Positions 36,226 to 47,421 of a stretch of DNA of 64,000 nt are shown here, in pieces. The DNA comes from Marinobacter salsuginis (GTDB lineage Bacteria > Pseudomonadota > Gammaproteobacteria > Pseudomonadales > Oleiphilaceae): assembly GCF_009617755.1 (NCBI RefSeq), contig NZ_BGZH01000002.1:548250-612249 (forward strand), given 5' to 3'. The translations under genes and the position numbers were made by a program. Each line of letters opens with the position of its first letter. The stretch's first letter is position 1. The notes beneath the pieces were generated by a model, which saw only the letters and a list, made by a program, of their open reading frames with translations, ran no database searches and was not told where the DNA came from.

Positions 36226-37671
36226 TCACTCACCCGCAATCACTCCCGCGGCCGCCAGCCGCGAAGCCACACCGCCAATATCGCCTGCTCCCTGGGTTAT
36301 CAGCAGGTCACCATCCTTCAGAACATTGGCCAACAGGGCTTCGATCTCCCGGTTATCCTCGACGAAGACCGGCTCCACCTGCCCACGCTGGCGAATACTG
36401 CGACACAGGGCCCGACCATCGGCACCCGGAATCGCCGGTTCGCCGGCGGAATACACGTCCATCAACAGCAACGCGTCCACTTCGGAGAGGACCCGAACGA
36501 AGTCTTCGTAAAGGTCTCGTGTCCGGGTAAACCGATGCGGCTGGTAAAGCATGACCAGGCGACGGTCCGGCCAGGCATCGTGTGCCGCGCGGATTACTGC
36601 CTCCACTTCCGTGGGGTGATGACCGTAATCGTCTACCAGCGTTACTGTACCCTTGGGTGTCTTGTAATCGCCGTAAACCTGGAACCGGCGCCCGACACCG
36701 GCAAAACCGGCCAGCCCGCGGCAGATGGCGTCATCGTCAACGCCTTCGTCCGTGGCCACGGCAATGGCCGCCAGAGCGTTCAGTACGTTGTGTCGGCCCG
36801 GCATTTTCAGCTCGACGGTCAGATCACTTCTCCCGGCCGGACGCTTCACCACAAAGTGGGTGCGCAGACCGTCAGAGTGGATGCCTTCGGCACGGTAGTC
36901 CGCGTCCGGGTTGTCAATGCCGTAAGTAATGATCGCCCGGGAAATCCGGGGAATGATTTCCTGAACGTACCCATCGTCTACGCACATCACCGCGATGCCA
37001 TAGAAAGGAAGGTTGTGCAGGAAATCCACAAAGGTCTGCTTCAGTTTTTCAACATCGCCGCCATAGGTATCCATGTGGTCGGCTTCGATGTTGGTCACCA
37101 CCGAAATCACCGGCGTCAAATGCAGGAAGGAGGCATCGCTCTCATCGGCTTCCGCCACCAGATAACGGGATCCGCCCAGCTGGGCGTTGGTACCGGCGCT
37201 GTTCAACTTGCCGCCAATGACAAACGTGGGGTCCAGACCCGCCTCGCCCAGAATGGATGCAATCAGGCTTGTGGTGGTGGTCTTGCCGTGGGTTCCGGCC
37301 ACGGCAATGCCATGACGGTAGCGCATGATTTCCGCCAGCATTTCTGCCCTGGGTACGATCGGCACCCGACGACTGCGTGCGGCCACAACTTCCGGGTTTT
37401 CCGCGGATACCGCCGAAGAAACCACAACCACATCAGCACTGGCGCTGTTTTCTTCCCGGTGGCCGATCTGGACTTCAACGCCCATGGCTTTCAGGCGATC
37501 GGTCACCGCACCTTCTTTCAGATCCGACCCGGAAACGTCGTAGCCCTGGTTCTTGAGCACCTCGGCGATGCCGCTCATCCCTGCACCACCAATCCCCACG
37601 AAGTGGATGTGACGGATCCGGCGCATTTCAGGCACCTGATAGACCAGGGGCGGATTGGTTGCATCAGCCAT
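36226..37671 (-). CDS. murC: UDP-N-acetylmuramate--L-alanine ligase
   Basis: Adds the first amino acid of the peptidoglycan stem. The 481 residues match the family. The N-terminal Rossmann loop is [16 protein letters not shown], the ATP-binding P-loop [16 protein letters not shown] is near residue 118, and [12 protein letters not shown] is near residue 345. The C-terminal domain contains [13 protein letters not shown]. Its start overlaps the murG end by 8 bp. Confidence 0.97.
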   Translation of the reverse strand: MADATNPPLVYQVPEMRRIRHIHFVGIGGAGMSGIAEVLKNQGYDVSGSDLKEGAVTDRLKAMGVEVQIGHREENSASADVVVVSSAVSAENPEVVAARSRRVPIVPRAEMLAEIMRYRHGIAVAGTHGKTTTTSLIASILGEAGLDPTFVIGGKLNSAGTNAQLGGSRYLVAEADESDASFLHLTPVISVVTNIEADHMDTYGGDVEKLKQTFVDFLHNLPFYGIAVMCVDDGYVQEIIPRISRAIITYGIDNPDADYRAEGIHSDGLRTHFVVKRPAGRSDLTVELKMPGRHNVLNALAAIAVATDEGVDDDAICRGLAGFAGVGRRFQVYGDYKTPKGTVTLVDDYGHHPTEVEAVIRAAHDAWPDRRLVMLYQPHRFTRTRDLYEDFVRVLSEVDALLLMDVYSAGEPAIPGADGRALCRSIRQRGQVEPVFVEDNREIEALLANVLKDGDLLITQGAGDIGGVASRLAAAGVIAGE

Positions 37672-38749
37672 TGGCGGCCTCCAGACAGTAATTCACGACT
37701 CTCTCCGTTGCATCGGGGCGGGCCAGCGTTCGAGCGGCCTTTGCCATATCTGTTGCCCGGCTGCGATCCCGGGCAAGATCGCCCAGAGTTTCCGCCAGCA
37801 CCGCCGGGGTCATCTTCGATTGGGGGATGAGGATGGCTGCTTTCGCCGCCACCATCTGTTGGCCATTTTTCGTCTGGTGGTCATCCACCGCGTGGGGAAA
37901 TGGCACCAGTACTGCGCCGATACCGGCAGCACACAGTTCGGAAACCGTGAGTGCGCCGGCCCGGCAAAGTACCAGGTCGGCCCATTGATAGGCCTCTGCC
38001 ATATCCTTGATAAACGGCTCCACACTGGCCTCAACCCCGTGTTGCTCATAGGTCTGCCGGGCTGCATCTGCATGGCGCTCACCACATTGGTGACGAACCA
38101 CCGGCCGATCGGCCTCCGGCAACATGGCCAGGGCTTCGGGCAGTTGCTCGTTGAACACCTGGGCGCCCAGGCTGCCACCAACCACCAGCAACCTGAGGGC
38201 ACCTTCCCGCCCTGCCATCCGCTGCTCGGGTACCGGCAGGTTCGCGAGATCCTCCCGGACGGGATTGCCGGTACAGCGGGTAACGACTTTTGGCCCAAAG
38301 CTGCCGGGAAACGCTTCCAGGACGGTTTCAGCAAATCGCACCAGAATCCGGTTGGTCATGCCGGCAATGGCGTTCTGTTCATGAATCACCAGGGGTGTGC
38401 GGTTCAACCAGGCGGCCACACCACCTGGCCCGGTGACAAACCCTCCCATACCGACGACACAGTCCGGGCGAATCCGGCGCAAGATGGTGAAGGCCTCACC
38501 GAGTGCGCGCATCAGGCGGAACGGGGCCAGCACCAGGGCCAATTTGCCCTTGCCGCGCAAACCGGAAATGTGAATCAGTGACAGCGGAATATCGGTTTCG
38601 CCGATCAGCCTCTGTTCCATGCCACCACTGGCACCGAGCCAGTACACCTGGTGACCACGGGCTTCAAGTGCCCTCGCCGTTGCGAGGGCCGGGAACACAT
38701 GGCCTCCGGTGCCACCGGCCATCATCAGGAAGCGGCGCTGCTCAGTCAT
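37664..38749 (-). CDS. murG: Undecaprenyldiphospho-muramoylpentapeptide GlcNAc transferase
   Basis: Membrane-associated glycosyltransferase that converts lipid I to lipid II. 361 residues from ATG 38749, with AGGTG 6 bp upstream, overlapping the ftsW end by 8 bp. The G-loop [14 protein letters not shown] lies near residue 10. The second GlcNAc-donor G-loop [16 protein letters not shown] is near residue 186, and [20 protein letters not shown] is the UDP-binding signature. The open frame upstream lies inside ftsW. Confidence 0.97.
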   Translation of the reverse strand: MTEQRRFLMMAGGTGGHVFPALATARALEARGHQVYWLGASGGMEQRLIGETDIPLSLIHISGLRGKGKLALVLAPFRLMRALGEAFTILRRIRPDCVVGMGGFVTGPGGVAAWLNRTPLVIHEQNAIAGMTNRILVRFAETVLEAFPGSFGPKVVTRCTGNPVREDLANLPVPEQRMAGREGALRLLVVGGSLGAQVFNEQLPEALAMLPEADRPVVRHQCGERHADAARQTYEQHGVEASVEPFIKDMAEAYQWADLVLCRAGALTVSELCAAGIGAVLVPFPHAVDDHQTKNGQQMVAAKAAILIPQSKMTPAVLAETLGDLARDRSRATDMAKAARTLARPDATERVVNYCLEAANG

Positions 38750-39944
38750 ACACCGCACCTCCCCGCGTCTTCGGGCCGGTCTTTTCCCGGGCCAGTTTTT
38801 CCTGATCAAGCCGTTCCATTTCCACCCGGGCCAGAATGCCAATGCAGATACAGGTGATCATCAGGCTGGATCCGCCGTAACTGACCAGCGGAAGAGTCAG
38901 TCCCTTCGTCGGCAACAGGCCGGTACTGACCGCCATGTTGATGCCCGCCTGCAGGCCGATCAGCAGGGTCAGACCATAGGCAAAACAGGCGCCGAACGGC
39001 ATATCCGCTTTCTCTGCCCGGCGGGCAATGACAAAACCGGTCACTACCAGCAGGGTGAACAGGCCGAGTACCAGCAGCGATCCGAGGAGTCCGAACTCTT
39101 CCGCGATAATGGCAAAGATGAAGTCGGTGTGTGCCTCTGGCAGGTAGAACAGCTTCTGGATGGAATTGCCGAGGCCGACACCGCCCCAGTCTCCCCGACC
39201 GAAGGCAATCAGCGACTGGGTCAACTGGTATCCGCTGTCGAACTGGTCTTTCCAGGGGTCGAGATAACTGACCACCCGTTTCAGCCGATAGGGCTGGGTA
39301 ACAATCAGAATGGCACCCAGAACCACCAGCGTACCGATCAGAGGTACAAACCGGCTAAGCCGCACGCCGCTCAGGAAAATCATGCCCGCCGCGGCCGTCA
39401 CCAACACCACCGTGGCACCGAAATCCGGCTGAATAACCAGCAGCACCGATGCCAGACCAAGAACCACCAGCGGTTTGAGGAAGCCAGGCCAGGTATTGAG
39501 CAATTCATCCCGGCGACGGACCACGTAGCCGGCCAGATAGGCAATCAGGCAGAGCTTCGCCACTTCCGAAACCTGGACATTAAACAGCCCAAACGGAATC
39601 CAGCGAGTGGAGCCGTTAACGGTACGCCCCAGCGGCGTAAGGACCAGAACAAGGGCCAGCAGACCGATACCCAAGAGCAACCAGCCACTGCGCTCCCACC
39701 AGGCCACCGGAACGTTCACGGCGACCAGCGCCAGCAGGCAGCCAAGACCGGCAAACATCAGTTGGCGAATTACATAGTGGTAACTGTTGCCCATGGTCTC
39801 AGCGGCCATATCCATGGACGCCGAGGAAATCATGACAACCCCGAGCACCAGCAAAGCGACCGAACTGATCACCAGCATCGGCAGCGGTTGGACCTCGCCC
39901 AGCCATTGATTCCGGTTCTGCAGGGAAAGATCTGCGTGCATCAC
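38742..39944 (-). CDS. ftsW: Peptidoglycan glycosyltransferase FtsW
   Basis: SEDS-family polymerase of septal peptidoglycan, working with FtsI. 400 residues with about ten TM segments. Family blocks include GSTRWIPFGLFNVQVSEVAKLC near residue 120. Also present are GYQLTQSLIAFGRGDWGGVGLGNSIQK near residue 235 and TKGLTLPLVSYGGSSLM near residue 350. The Asp expected in the large extracytoplasmic loop is present in AHTDFIFAIIAEE. The start overlaps the murD stop by 4 bp. Confidence 0.97.
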   Translation of the reverse strand: MMHADLSLQNRNQWLGEVQPLPMLVISSVALLVLGVVMISSASMDMAAETMGNSYHYVIRQLMFAGLGCLLALVAVNVPVAWWERSGWLLLGIGLLALVLVLTPLGRTVNGSTRWIPFGLFNVQVSEVAKLCLIAYLAGYVVRRRDELLNTWPGFLKPLVVLGLASVLLVIQPDFGATVVLVTAAAGMIFLSGVRLSRFVPLIGTLVVLGAILIVTQPYRLKRVVSYLDPWKDQFDSGYQLTQSLIAFGRGDWGGVGLGNSIQKLFYLPEAHTDFIFAIIAEEFGLLGSLLVLGLFTLLVVTGFVIARRAEKADMPFGACFAYGLTLLIGLQAGINMAVSTGLLPTKGLTLPLVSYGGSSLMITCICIGILARVEMERLDQEKLAREKTGPKTRGGAVYD

Positions 39945-41281
39945 AGGCCCTCCACCAGAGATCGGAACTGGTCACCGCGATCAAGATAATCACGGAACAT
40001 ATCAAAGCTCGCGCAGGCCGGCGAAAGCAGGACCCGATCCCCGGGCGCCGCCAGCTCCGCGGAGCGAGAGACCGCCTCGGCGAGGCTGTCTATCCGATGA
40101 ACCGGAATGCCGCTTCCCAGCACATCGGCGATCGCCGATGCATCACGACCAATCAGCAGCACCGCCCGACAATAGAGCGCAATGGGGGCTTCCAGTGCAG
40201 TGAAATCGGCCCCTTTGCCATCACCGCCAGCAATCAAAACGACTTTGCCATTGGCGGGTGCAAGGCTTTCAATGGCGGCTACCGTGGCGCCGACATTGGT
40301 GCCCTTGGAATCGTTGATGAAATCCACATCGTTCACACGGCGCACAAACTCGCATCGATGCGGCAGGCCCGGGAATTCCCGGGCAACCTTCAGCATGACA
40401 TCCATGGGCAGACCAGCGGCATGGCCCAACGCCAGCGCAGCCATCACATTGCTTATATTGTGATGCCCCATCAGCTTCAGCTCGCTGGCCAACAGAAGGT
40501 TGTCGAAACCAAAGGTAATCCAGGTACCCTGGTCATCATCCCGGGTACTGAAGGTCTCGGGATTCACCCGGTGGAAGCCGAAACACAGGAACCTGAGGTT
40601 GTCCCTCGCCATGGGAGTGCTCAGCGCATCGTCCAGATTGACAACGGCGTTCTTGCAGCCCCGGAAAATCCGCTGTTTGGCCTGAAAATAAGCCATCTTG
40701 TTCGGGTAACGATCCATGTGATCGTCGCTGACGTTCAATACCGTCGCCGCCAGGGCGTTCAGTTCGTCCGTAGTCTCGAGCTGGAAACTCGACAGCTCGA
40801 GTACGTACAGGTCTGCGCCCTGCCCCAGTAGATCGAGGGCCGGGGTGCCAATGTTACCGCCGACAGCGACCTTCCGGCCCGCAGCCTTTGCCATTTCACC
40901 CACCAGGGTGGTGACCGTGGTTTTACCATTGGAACCGGTAATGGCCACAATGGGCGCATCGGCAGCCTCGGCAAACAGATCAATGTCGCCGCGGATTCTG
41001 GCGCCCTGGCCCGCAGCAGCGGCAATGGCAGGCTCCGAAATGGCGATGCCCGGGCTTACCACCAGCTCGTTGAAGCCGGCAAACAGTTCTTTGTCAAAGG
41101 TCCCCAGGTGCACAGGAACATCCGGCCAGCCTGCTCTCAGCTGCTCAAGACCGGGCGGGGCCTCACGGCTGTCGGCCACAGTGACGTCCCGTCCCTGTTC
41201 GGACAGATAGCGCACGCAGGAAAGCCCGGTTTTACCGAGCCCTACGACCAGTGTGCGACGATCCGAAACAATGACACTCAT
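39941..41281 (-). CDS. murD: UDP-N-acetylmuramoyl-L-alanine--D-glutamate ligase
   Basis: Adds D-glutamate to the growing stem peptide. 446 residues (E. coli 438). The N-terminal VVGLGKTGLSCVRYL binds UDP, the P-loop is ITGSNGKTTVTTLVGEM near residue 114, and HRCEFVRRVNDVDFINDSKGTN near residue 305 is the Mur ligase signature. The end LLSPACASFDMFRDYLDRGDQF is typical of MurD. 15 bp separate it from mraY. Confidence 0.97.
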   Translation of the reverse strand: MSVIVSDRRTLVVGLGKTGLSCVRYLSEQGRDVTVADSREAPPGLEQLRAGWPDVPVHLGTFDKELFAGFNELVVSPGIAISEPAIAAAAGQGARIRGDIDLFAEAADAPIVAITGSNGKTTVTTLVGEMAKAAGRKVAVGGNIGTPALDLLGQGADLYVLELSSFQLETTDELNALAATVLNVSDDHMDRYPNKMAYFQAKQRIFRGCKNAVVNLDDALSTPMARDNLRFLCFGFHRVNPETFSTRDDDQGTWITFGFDNLLLASELKLMGHHNISNVMAALALGHAAGLPMDVMLKVAREFPGLPHRCEFVRRVNDVDFINDSKGTNVGATVAAIESLAPANGKVVLIAGGDGKGADFTALEAPIALYCRAVLLIGRDASAIADVLGSGIPVHRIDSLAEAVSRSAELAAPGDRVLLSPACASFDMFRDYLDRGDQFRSLVEGL

Positions 41282-41296
41282 AGTTGCAGTGCTTTC

Positions 41297-42382
41297 CTAT
41301 CTCAGTTTCAGACTGGCAATGCCAATCAGGACCAGAACAACGGTGATTACCCAGAACCGGACAATCACCCTCGGCTCCGGCCAGCCTTTCAATTCAAAAT
41401 GGTGATGCAGCGGCGCCATGCGGAAGATCCGCCGGCCGGTCAGACGGAACGACGCAACCTGCAGGATCACCGATATGGTCTCCATCACGAACACACCGCC
41501 CATGATGAACAGGACGATTTCCTGGCGAACAATAACCGCAACCACACCCAGGGCTGCCCCAAGCGCGAGAGCGCCCACATCACCCATGAATACCTGGGCC
41601 GGATAGGTGTTGAACCAGAGGAAACCAAGCCCGGCTCCGACCAGGGCGCCACAGAAAACGATAAGCTCACCAGTGCCCGGAAGGTGCGGGATCAGCAGGT
41701 AGTTGGCGAACTGGGCGTGCCCGGACAGGTAGGCGAAGATGCCGAGAGCGCCTGCGACCATGACCGTTGGCATAATGGCCAGCCCGTCCAGACCGTCAGT
41801 CAGGTTGACCGCGTTGCTGCTGCCGACAATGACGAAGTAGCTCAGCAGGATGAACAATACCGGACCAAGAGTGAGGGACACCTGTTTGACGAACGGCACG
41901 TACAGAGAGGTCTCCTGCGGCAACGCCGAGCTGAAGAACAGAACCACGGCCGCCGTGGCACCAATGACCGACTGCCAGAAGTATTTCCAGCGACCCGGCA
42001 GACCTCTCGGATTGCGCTCCACCACCTTGCGATAGTCATCAACCCAGCCGATGGCGCCGAACAGAAGCGTCACCAGGAGCGTAACCCAGACATAGCGATT
42101 ACCAAGATCGGCCCAAAGCAGCGTGCTGATGCCAATGGCCACCAGGATCAACGCGCCCCCCATGGTCGGCGTGCCGGCTTTGCTGAGGTGGGTCTGGGGA
42201 CCGTCATCCCTCACCGCCTGGCCAATCTGGTACTGGCTCAGCTTGCGGATCATCACCGGGCCGATGATCAGCGAAATCAGCAGCGCCGTGAGTGTGCCCA
42301 GAATTCCCCGCAGGGTCAGATACTGAAACACCGTCAGTGCCGAGAAATACTGTGATAGAACCTCTGTCAGCCAGAGCAGCAT
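41297..42382 (-). CDS. mraY: Phospho-N-acetylmuramoyl-pentapeptide transferase
   Basis: Integral membrane enzyme making lipid I from UDP-MurNAc-pentapeptide and undecaprenyl phosphate. The 361 residues match E. coli (360). About ten TM segments. Signature blocks are [11 protein letters not shown] near residue 70 and [23 protein letters not shown] with the metal-binding Asp pair near residue 116. [15 protein letters not shown] is near residue 190 and [14 protein letters not shown] near residue 324. It overlaps the murF end by 16 bp. Confidence 0.97.
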   Translation of the reverse strand: MLLWLTEVLSQYFSALTVFQYLTLRGILGTLTALLISLIIGPVMIRKLSQYQIGQAVRDDGPQTHLSKAGTPTMGGALILVAIGISTLLWADLGNRYVWVTLLVTLLFGAIGWVDDYRKVVERNPRGLPGRWKYFWQSVIGATAAVVLFFSSALPQETSLYVPFVKQVSLTLGPVLFILLSYFVIVGSSNAVNLTDGLDGLAIMPTVMVAGALGIFAYLSGHAQFANYLLIPHLPGTGELIVFCGALVGAGLGFLWFNTYPAQVFMGDVGALALGAALGVVAVIVRQEIVLFIMGGVFVMETISVILQVASFRLTGRRIFRMAPLHHHFELKGWPEPRVIVRFWVITVVLVLIGIASLKLR

Positions 42383-43755
42383 GAGTTATTCACCTTTTCT
42401 TTAATCCCCTCCACCACACGCTCCATGGCGGAACTGCGAGAACCCTTGACCAGCACTGTCAATGGTGTGTTTTTGTCCCCAATGGCCGATTCGACGGCCT
42501 GCTCGTGGCTCAGCCCAAGTTCCGTGGACTCTCCAAACCCGTCGGCATAACCCTCGCAACCCGGCCCCACGGTAATCAGTCGATCAATACCGCGCTCCCG
42601 GGCGCATTCCCCAACCTCACGGTGCAGGGTCCTGGCCTCGGCGCCAAGCTCTGCCATGGCACCAAGCACAGCCACTTTCCGACCCTCGCGCCCGGCCAGA
42701 ACTCCAAGCGCGGCCTTCATGGAGGACGGGTTGGCGTTGTAACTGTCGTCAATCAGCGTCAGCTCCGGTGACAGCATCAGAACCTGGAGCCGCCCCTTTA
42801 CCGGAGCAACACTGGCCAGCCCTTCTACAATCGCCCGATCACTGGCGCCCAGCTCGCGGGTGGCTGCGATGGCAAGCAGCATATTGGTGATGTTGTGGTC
42901 ACCCTCAAGTCCCAGGGTGACCCGGCACTGCCAGCCGTCCGGACCGCTCACCTGAAGGATTCTGGTTCCAGCGTCCTGGCTCACGAGGACCGCGTGATAG
43001 TCGGCTTCGGCACCGAGACGGCTCACTCCGGCAACACGACGGGCTCCAGCACGCGTTCGCCACTGCTCGAAAGCCGGATCGTCGCGGTTCAGCACCATCA
43101 GCCCGTCTGCCGCCACGCCATCAATGATTTCACCCTTGGCCAGCACAATATTCTCGTAGCTGCCAAACCCTTCCAGATGGGCCTCGCCCGCATTGGTGAG
43201 GATGGCAACGCGGGGCTTCGCAAGGGCAACCGTATGGGCAATTTCACCCAGCCCGCTGGCACCCAGCTCGATCACGCCATACTGATGTTCTGGCGAAAGA
43301 CCAAACAGGGTAAGCGGAACACCGATGTGATTATTCAGGTTGCCTTTTGTGGAAAGCGTCTTGCCCATCTGCGAGAGAATGGCGGCACACATCTCCTTGA
43401 CCGTGGTCTTGCCGCTGCTACCGGTGATGGCAAGAATGCTGGCTTTGCTTTCTCCGCGGTTGCCCAAAGCAAGCCTGGCCAGGGCATCCAACGTGTCGTC
43501 TACCACTAACTGGGGCAGTTCGACACTGTTGTCCGGCGTATCGACTACCAGCCCAACCGCGCCCTTGGCCAACGCCTGTTGCAGGAACCGGTGGCCATCA
43601 AAGTTTTCGCCGCGAAGCGCCACGAACAGCTGCCCTTGTTCCAGGGTACGAGTGTCGGTAGAAACCCCAGTGAACGCCACTGACTCGAGGTCGCCCGAGG
43701 CGCACCCGGCGTCGAGCCAGCCCTTGGCTTCGGCCAGCGAAAAGGCGCGCATCAT
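42367..43755 (-). CDS. murF: UDP-N-acetylmuramoyl-tripeptide--D-alanyl-D-alanine ligase
   Basis: Adds the D-Ala-D-Ala made by Ddl, completing the pentapeptide. 462 residues. The N-terminal domain contains [20 protein letters not shown], the P-loop is [19 protein letters not shown] near residue 110, and [19 protein letters not shown] near residue 333 is the MurF signature. The start overlaps the murE stop by 4 bp. Confidence 0.97.
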   Translation of the reverse strand: MMRAFSLAEAKGWLDAGCASGDLESVAFTGVSTDTRTLEQGQLFVALRGENFDGHRFLQQALAKGAVGLVVDTPDNSVELPQLVVDDTLDALARLALGNRGESKASILAITGSSGKTTVKEMCAAILSQMGKTLSTKGNLNNHIGVPLTLFGLSPEHQYGVIELGASGLGEIAHTVALAKPRVAILTNAGEAHLEGFGSYENIVLAKGEIIDGVAADGLMVLNRDDPAFEQWRTRAGARRVAGVSRLGAEADYHAVLVSQDAGTRILQVSGPDGWQCRVTLGLEGDHNITNMLLAIAATRELGASDRAIVEGLASVAPVKGRLQVLMLSPELTLIDDSYNANPSSMKAALGVLAGREGRKVAVLGAMAELGAEARTLHREVGECARERGIDRLITVGPGCEGYADGFGESTELGLSHEQAVESAIGDKNTPLTVLVKGSRSSAMERVVEGIKEKVNNSCCSG

Positions 43756-45236
43756 GCCACACCCCCATTGAGTTTCAAGTTGTGGCGAACCTGCTCAGCA
43801 TCGCTGAATGGGTATTTCTGGCCGGCGATTTCCTGGTAAGCCTCATGCCCTTTTCCTGCGATCAAAACGAGGTCGTTCGGAGTAGCAGAACGGATCGCCG
43901 ACTGGATGGCCTCGGCCCGGTCATGAATGACAGTCACCTGTGCTGAATCCGAGAATCCGGCAAGGATATCCCGCGCAATTGCTTCAGGATGTTCACTACG
44001 GGGATTGTCGTCCGTTACCACTACACGGTCCGCCAGCTTCTCGGCTTCCCGGGCCATGTCCGGACGTTTGCCGGTATCACGGTCACCGCCGCAACCGAAA
44101 ACACAAATCAGTTCGCCGTCCACATGAGGTCGCAGTGCAGCCAGGGCATTGGCCAAGGCATCGGCAGTGTGGGCGTAATCAACCACCACTCTGACCCCAT
44201 TGGCACCATCGAATCTCTCAAGCCTGCCAGGGGGCGGCGCGAGTCGGCCGACGGCCTGCTGTACACGATCGACCGGAACCCCGAGCGTGAGGACTGTCGC
44301 CATCGCCGCCAGGACATTACTTGCGTTGAAGCTGCCCATCAGGGGAACCGCGATAACAAACCGTCCCCACTCGCCATCCACTTCCGCTTCAAAACCGTCG
44401 TCGGTTGGCCGGAACTCGCGCAACCATAGCTCTGTCTGGGCCTCGTGAAGGCTGTAGCGCACGCGATCACATTTGCCTTCAAGCTGTTCAAACAGCTGCC
44501 GACCGAAAGGATCGTCAAAGTTGATCACCGAAAAGTGCAGCTCCTCTCGTTCGAAGAGGCGCGCCTTGGCCGCACCATAGGCTTCCATGGAACCGTGATA
44601 ATCGAGATGATCCCGGGTGAGATTGGTAAACACGGCCCCGGTCATGGAGATGTTGTCCACCCGACCCTGATCCAGCGCGTGGGAGGACACCTCCATCACG
44701 GCAGCGCGACCTTCCTGCTTCACGATCCGGGACAGGACACGATTGACCTGAACCGCATCCGGCGTGGTGTGAGTTGCTGGTTGAAGCGAGCCAGGCATGC
44801 CGTAGCCCAGAGTGCCGAGGATGCCGCACGGGGTACCAGTTTCCCTGAGCAACTGCGCCACATACTGGCAGACCGACGTCTTGCCATTGGTTCCGGTTAC
44901 ACCGATCAGGCGAAGACGTTGGGAGGGGTGCTCAAAGAACCGATCTGCAATTCGACCCACCAAACCGCGCAGGCCGGCAACAGGCACGATCAGGGCGCCG
45001 TGGTGCTCTGCGCACTCGCCGGCCTGTTCGGTTTCCAAAAGGATGACCGTCGCGCCAGCGGTGATCGCCTTGTCCACGTAAAAATCAGCGGGCGTTTTGG
45101 CACCCGCCAGAGCTATAAACGCATCGCCGGAGGCGACTTCCCGGCTGTCGGTTTTCAGACCGTGAATGGTCACGTCGAAGACCGATGGAACCGCCACAAT
45201 ACCTTGCAATAACGTGCTGAGAGATGTGATGCACAT
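43752..45236 (-). CDS. murE: UDP-N-acetylmuramoyl-L-alanyl-D-glutamate--2,6-diaminopimelate ligase
   Basis: Adds meso-diaminopimelate as the third stem residue. 494 residues (E. coli 495). The P-loop is GVTGTNGKTSVCQYVAQLL near residue 114. The DNPR motif in VVTDDNPRSEHPEAI near residue 408 is the diaminopimelate-specificity marker, as opposed to the lysine type. RLERFDGANGVRVVVDYAHTADAL is the conserved C-terminal block. Four bp after ftsI. Confidence 0.97.
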   Translation of the reverse strand: MCITSLSTLLQGIVAVPSVFDVTIHGLKTDSREVASGDAFIALAGAKTPADFYVDKAITAGATVILLETEQAGECAEHHGALIVPVAGLRGLVGRIADRFFEHPSQRLRLIGVTGTNGKTSVCQYVAQLLRETGTPCGILGTLGYGMPGSLQPATHTTPDAVQVNRVLSRIVKQEGRAAVMEVSSHALDQGRVDNISMTGAVFTNLTRDHLDYHGSMEAYGAAKARLFEREELHFSVINFDDPFGRQLFEQLEGKCDRVRYSLHEAQTELWLREFRPTDDGFEAEVDGEWGRFVIAVPLMGSFNASNVLAAMATVLTLGVPVDRVQQAVGRLAPPPGRLERFDGANGVRVVVDYAHTADALANALAALRPHVDGELICVFGCGGDRDTGKRPDMAREAEKLADRVVVTDDNPRSEHPEAIARDILAGFSDSAQVTVIHDRAEAIQSAIRSATPNDLVLIAGKGHEAYQEIAGQKYPFSDAEQVRHNLKLNGGVA

Positions 45237-45240
45237 AGGC

Positions 45241-46980
45241 TTACCCTCGCTCTCCGGTAGCAGAAGAACCGATTTCGGCCTCTCCCACTTCCAGTTCAGG
45301 CTTCACATTCAACAGTCGCAGTGCGTCACTCATTACCCGTGAGAATACCGGCGCCGCCACTTCGCCACCGTAGTACTCTCCGGACTGCGGCGCATCAACG
45401 GCCACAACCGTAACCAGTCTTGGATTATCAATGGGCGCCATACCGGCAAAAATCGCCTTGTACTGGCTGTCTTCGTATCCCTGGGCACCAACAAGATGAA
45501 CCGTCCCGGTCTTGCCGCCGGCCGAGTAGAATCCCGGCTGTGCACGTTTACCTGTTCCCCTCGACACTGCCTCGCGCAACATAGCGCGAACCTGATGGGT
45601 TACCTGCTCCGACAGCACCCGTTGCCCCTCCGGCTTTTTATCCTGCCGAACCAGGCTCAGTGGATACCGCACACCACCGTTGGCAATCACCATATAGGCC
45701 TGGGCCAGCTGAAGAGCATTCACACTCATGCCATAACCATAAGACAGCGTTGCTTCTTCCACTGGACGCCACTTGGGCGGCGATGGCAAGACCCCCACCG
45801 CTTCGCCCGGAAAACCGATACCCGTTGGCTGGCCAAGCCCAAGCCTGGCGTAAAGATCGCGAATCACATCACCACCAAGATCGGTGGCAATCCGGCTGAT
45901 TCCAACGTTGCTGGATTTGACGATGATCTCGGCCATATCCATCACGCCATAGTTGCGGTGGTCCCGAATGGTAAAACGGCCAAACCGGCGAAAGCCCGGA
46001 TTGGTATCAATGGTGCTGTTAACCGAGTAAGTGCCGGACTCCAGGGCGGCCGCCATGGTAATCGGCTTCATGGTTGAGCCGGGCTCGAACAGATCGGTGA
46101 TGGCCTTGTTCCGGAGATTCTCGGCGGCAAGCTGGCTGCGATCGTTGGGGTTGTAGGACCCCTGGTTGACCATTGCCAGGACCTCACCGGTATCCACGTC
46201 GAGCATGACCAGCGTGCCCCCTCTGGCATTATGAGCAGCCACTACCGCCTTGAGTTCCCGGTAAGCCAGGTACTGGAGGCGCAGATCAATGCTGAGCGCG
46301 AGATTCTGGCCCGGACTGGCATCGCGAATCAGGGTCAGATCCTTGATGACTCGACCCCGGTTGTCTTTCAGAACACGCTTGCGGCCGGTTTCGCCGGACA
46401 ACCACTGGTTGTAGGCAAGTTCGATCCCTTCCTGGCCACGCTCATCAATATCTGTGAAGCCGACGACGTGAGCGGTCACTTCGCCCGCAGGGTAATAGCG
46501 GCGGTACTCCTGGCGGGCGTAGATACCATCAACCTCCAGATCCAGGACCTTCTTGGCCAGATCCGGCTGAACCTTTCGGCGCAGGTAGATAAACTCCCGT
46601 CCGGAGTACTCTTCGAGACGCTGCCGGAGGGAAGCCTCATTAATGTCCAGAAGCCGCGCGAGGTTAGTCAGTCGCGCCTCGGCGGGATCGGCCTCCGAAG
46701 GATTGGCCCAGATGGTCTGCACCGGGGTGCTGACGGCCAGCGGTTCGTCGTAACGATCAGTGATCACACCGCGATGGGCATCAATACTCTCAACCCGGAT
46801 GGTCCGGACATCTCCCTGCTTGCGCAGAAACTCGTTGTCGACTACATGAAGGTCAACCAGGCGCCAGCCAAGCACACCTACGACCAGGAGAAAGACGCCC
46901 ACGACGGAGCCAAAACGCCAGGCTGCCAGCCCGGACGCCAGACGCTGCCCCCATGTTGTCTTCTTTCCCTGATCGGACAC
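45241..46980 (-). CDS. ftsI: Septal peptidoglycan transpeptidase FtsI (PBP3)
   Basis: Class B penicillin-binding protein that crosslinks septal wall, partner of FtsW. 579 residues from GTG 46980, the length of pseudomonad PBP3, with AGGGTGA 5 bp upstream. A TTG at 47028 inside ftsL is the alternative. A TM anchor lies near residues 24-44 and the dimerisation/pedestal domain near 55-220. Active-site motifs are STMK (S302), SSN in VKSSNVGISR, and KTGT in GGKTGTVHLV. It overlaps nothing if the GTG is used. Confidence 0.95.
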   Translation of the reverse strand: MSDQGKKTTWGQRLASGLAAWRFGSVVGVFLLVVGVLGWRLVDLHVVDNEFLRKQGDVRTIRVESIDAHRGVITDRYDEPLAVSTPVQTIWANPSEADPAEARLTNLARLLDINEASLRQRLEEYSGREFIYLRRKVQPDLAKKVLDLEVDGIYARQEYRRYYPAGEVTAHVVGFTDIDERGQEGIELAYNQWLSGETGRKRVLKDNRGRVIKDLTLIRDASPGQNLALSIDLRLQYLAYRELKAVVAAHNARGGTLVMLDVDTGEVLAMVNQGSYNPNDRSQLAAENLRNKAITDLFEPGSTMKPITMAAALESGTYSVNSTIDTNPGFRRFGRFTIRDHRNYGVMDMAEIIVKSSNVGISRIATDLGGDVIRDLYARLGLGQPTGIGFPGEAVGVLPSPPKWRPVEEATLSYGYGMSVNALQLAQAYMVIANGGVRYPLSLVRQDKKPEGQRVLSEQVTHQVRAMLREAVSRGTGKRAQPGFYSAGGKTGTVHLVGAQGYEDSQYKAIFAGMAPIDNPRLVTVVAVDAPQSGEYYGGEVAAPVFSRVMSDALRLLNVKPELEVGEAEIGSSATGERG

Positions 46981-47014
46981 GTCGATCACCCTGAATCGTT
47001 GTTGTTTTCGTTGA

Positions 47015-47419
47015 CTATCGGTCAGCAACCGGCGACATCAGCGGTACCAGAACAATGTCCTGACGCCCCGGCACCACCATGCCGAAACGCTCGGCCGCCA
47101 GTTTCTCCACTCGCCCGTGGGCGCTCAGTGCGCTTTGCTCCAGCAGCAACTGGCTCCACTCGCTCTGGTAGCGATCGCGCTCGGACTGAAGCTGGGACAG
47201 GGTATTAAAGAGCTCCCGGTTCTCGTGAGCACTGACCACCACGCCGATGGAGGAGGCCAGCAACACGGCGACCAGCCCGAGCGAGACCAGCACTCTGCCT
47301 TGCTTCGTCGCAGCAAACACCTGCCTTGAAATCCGGACTGCAGTTGCAACGCCGTCCCGGACCTTCTGTTTGTTCAGTTTTGCCGTTTTTACCGGCTCTT
47401 CAATGGCTACCGCGCCCAT
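47015..47419 (-). CDS. ftsL: Cell division protein FtsL
   Basis: Small bitopic divisome protein forming a coiled coil with FtsB. 134 residues. A basic cytoplasmic tail is followed by a TM helix (VLVSLGLVAVLLASSIGVVVSA split, near residues 42-63). The periplasmic leucine-zipper-like helix is ENRELFNTLSQLQSERDRYQ and onward. ATG 47419 is preferred because GGGAG sits 7-8 bp upstream; a GTG at 47425 overlaps rsmH. It is slightly longer than the E. coli protein (121). Confidence 0.9.
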   Translation of the reverse strand: MGAVAIEEPVKTAKLNKQKVRDGVATAVRISRQVFAATKQGRVLVSLGLVAVLLASSIGVVVSAHENRELFNTLSQLQSERDRYQSEWSQLLLEQSALSAHGRVEKLAAERFGMVVPGRQDIVLVPLMSPVADR

Positions 47420-47421
47420 GG

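Noticed and set aside
36535..42355. Four long plus-strand frames opposite murC, murG/ftsW and mraY
   Set aside because: Shadow frames caused by high GC; the minus-strand genes have clear motifs throughout.
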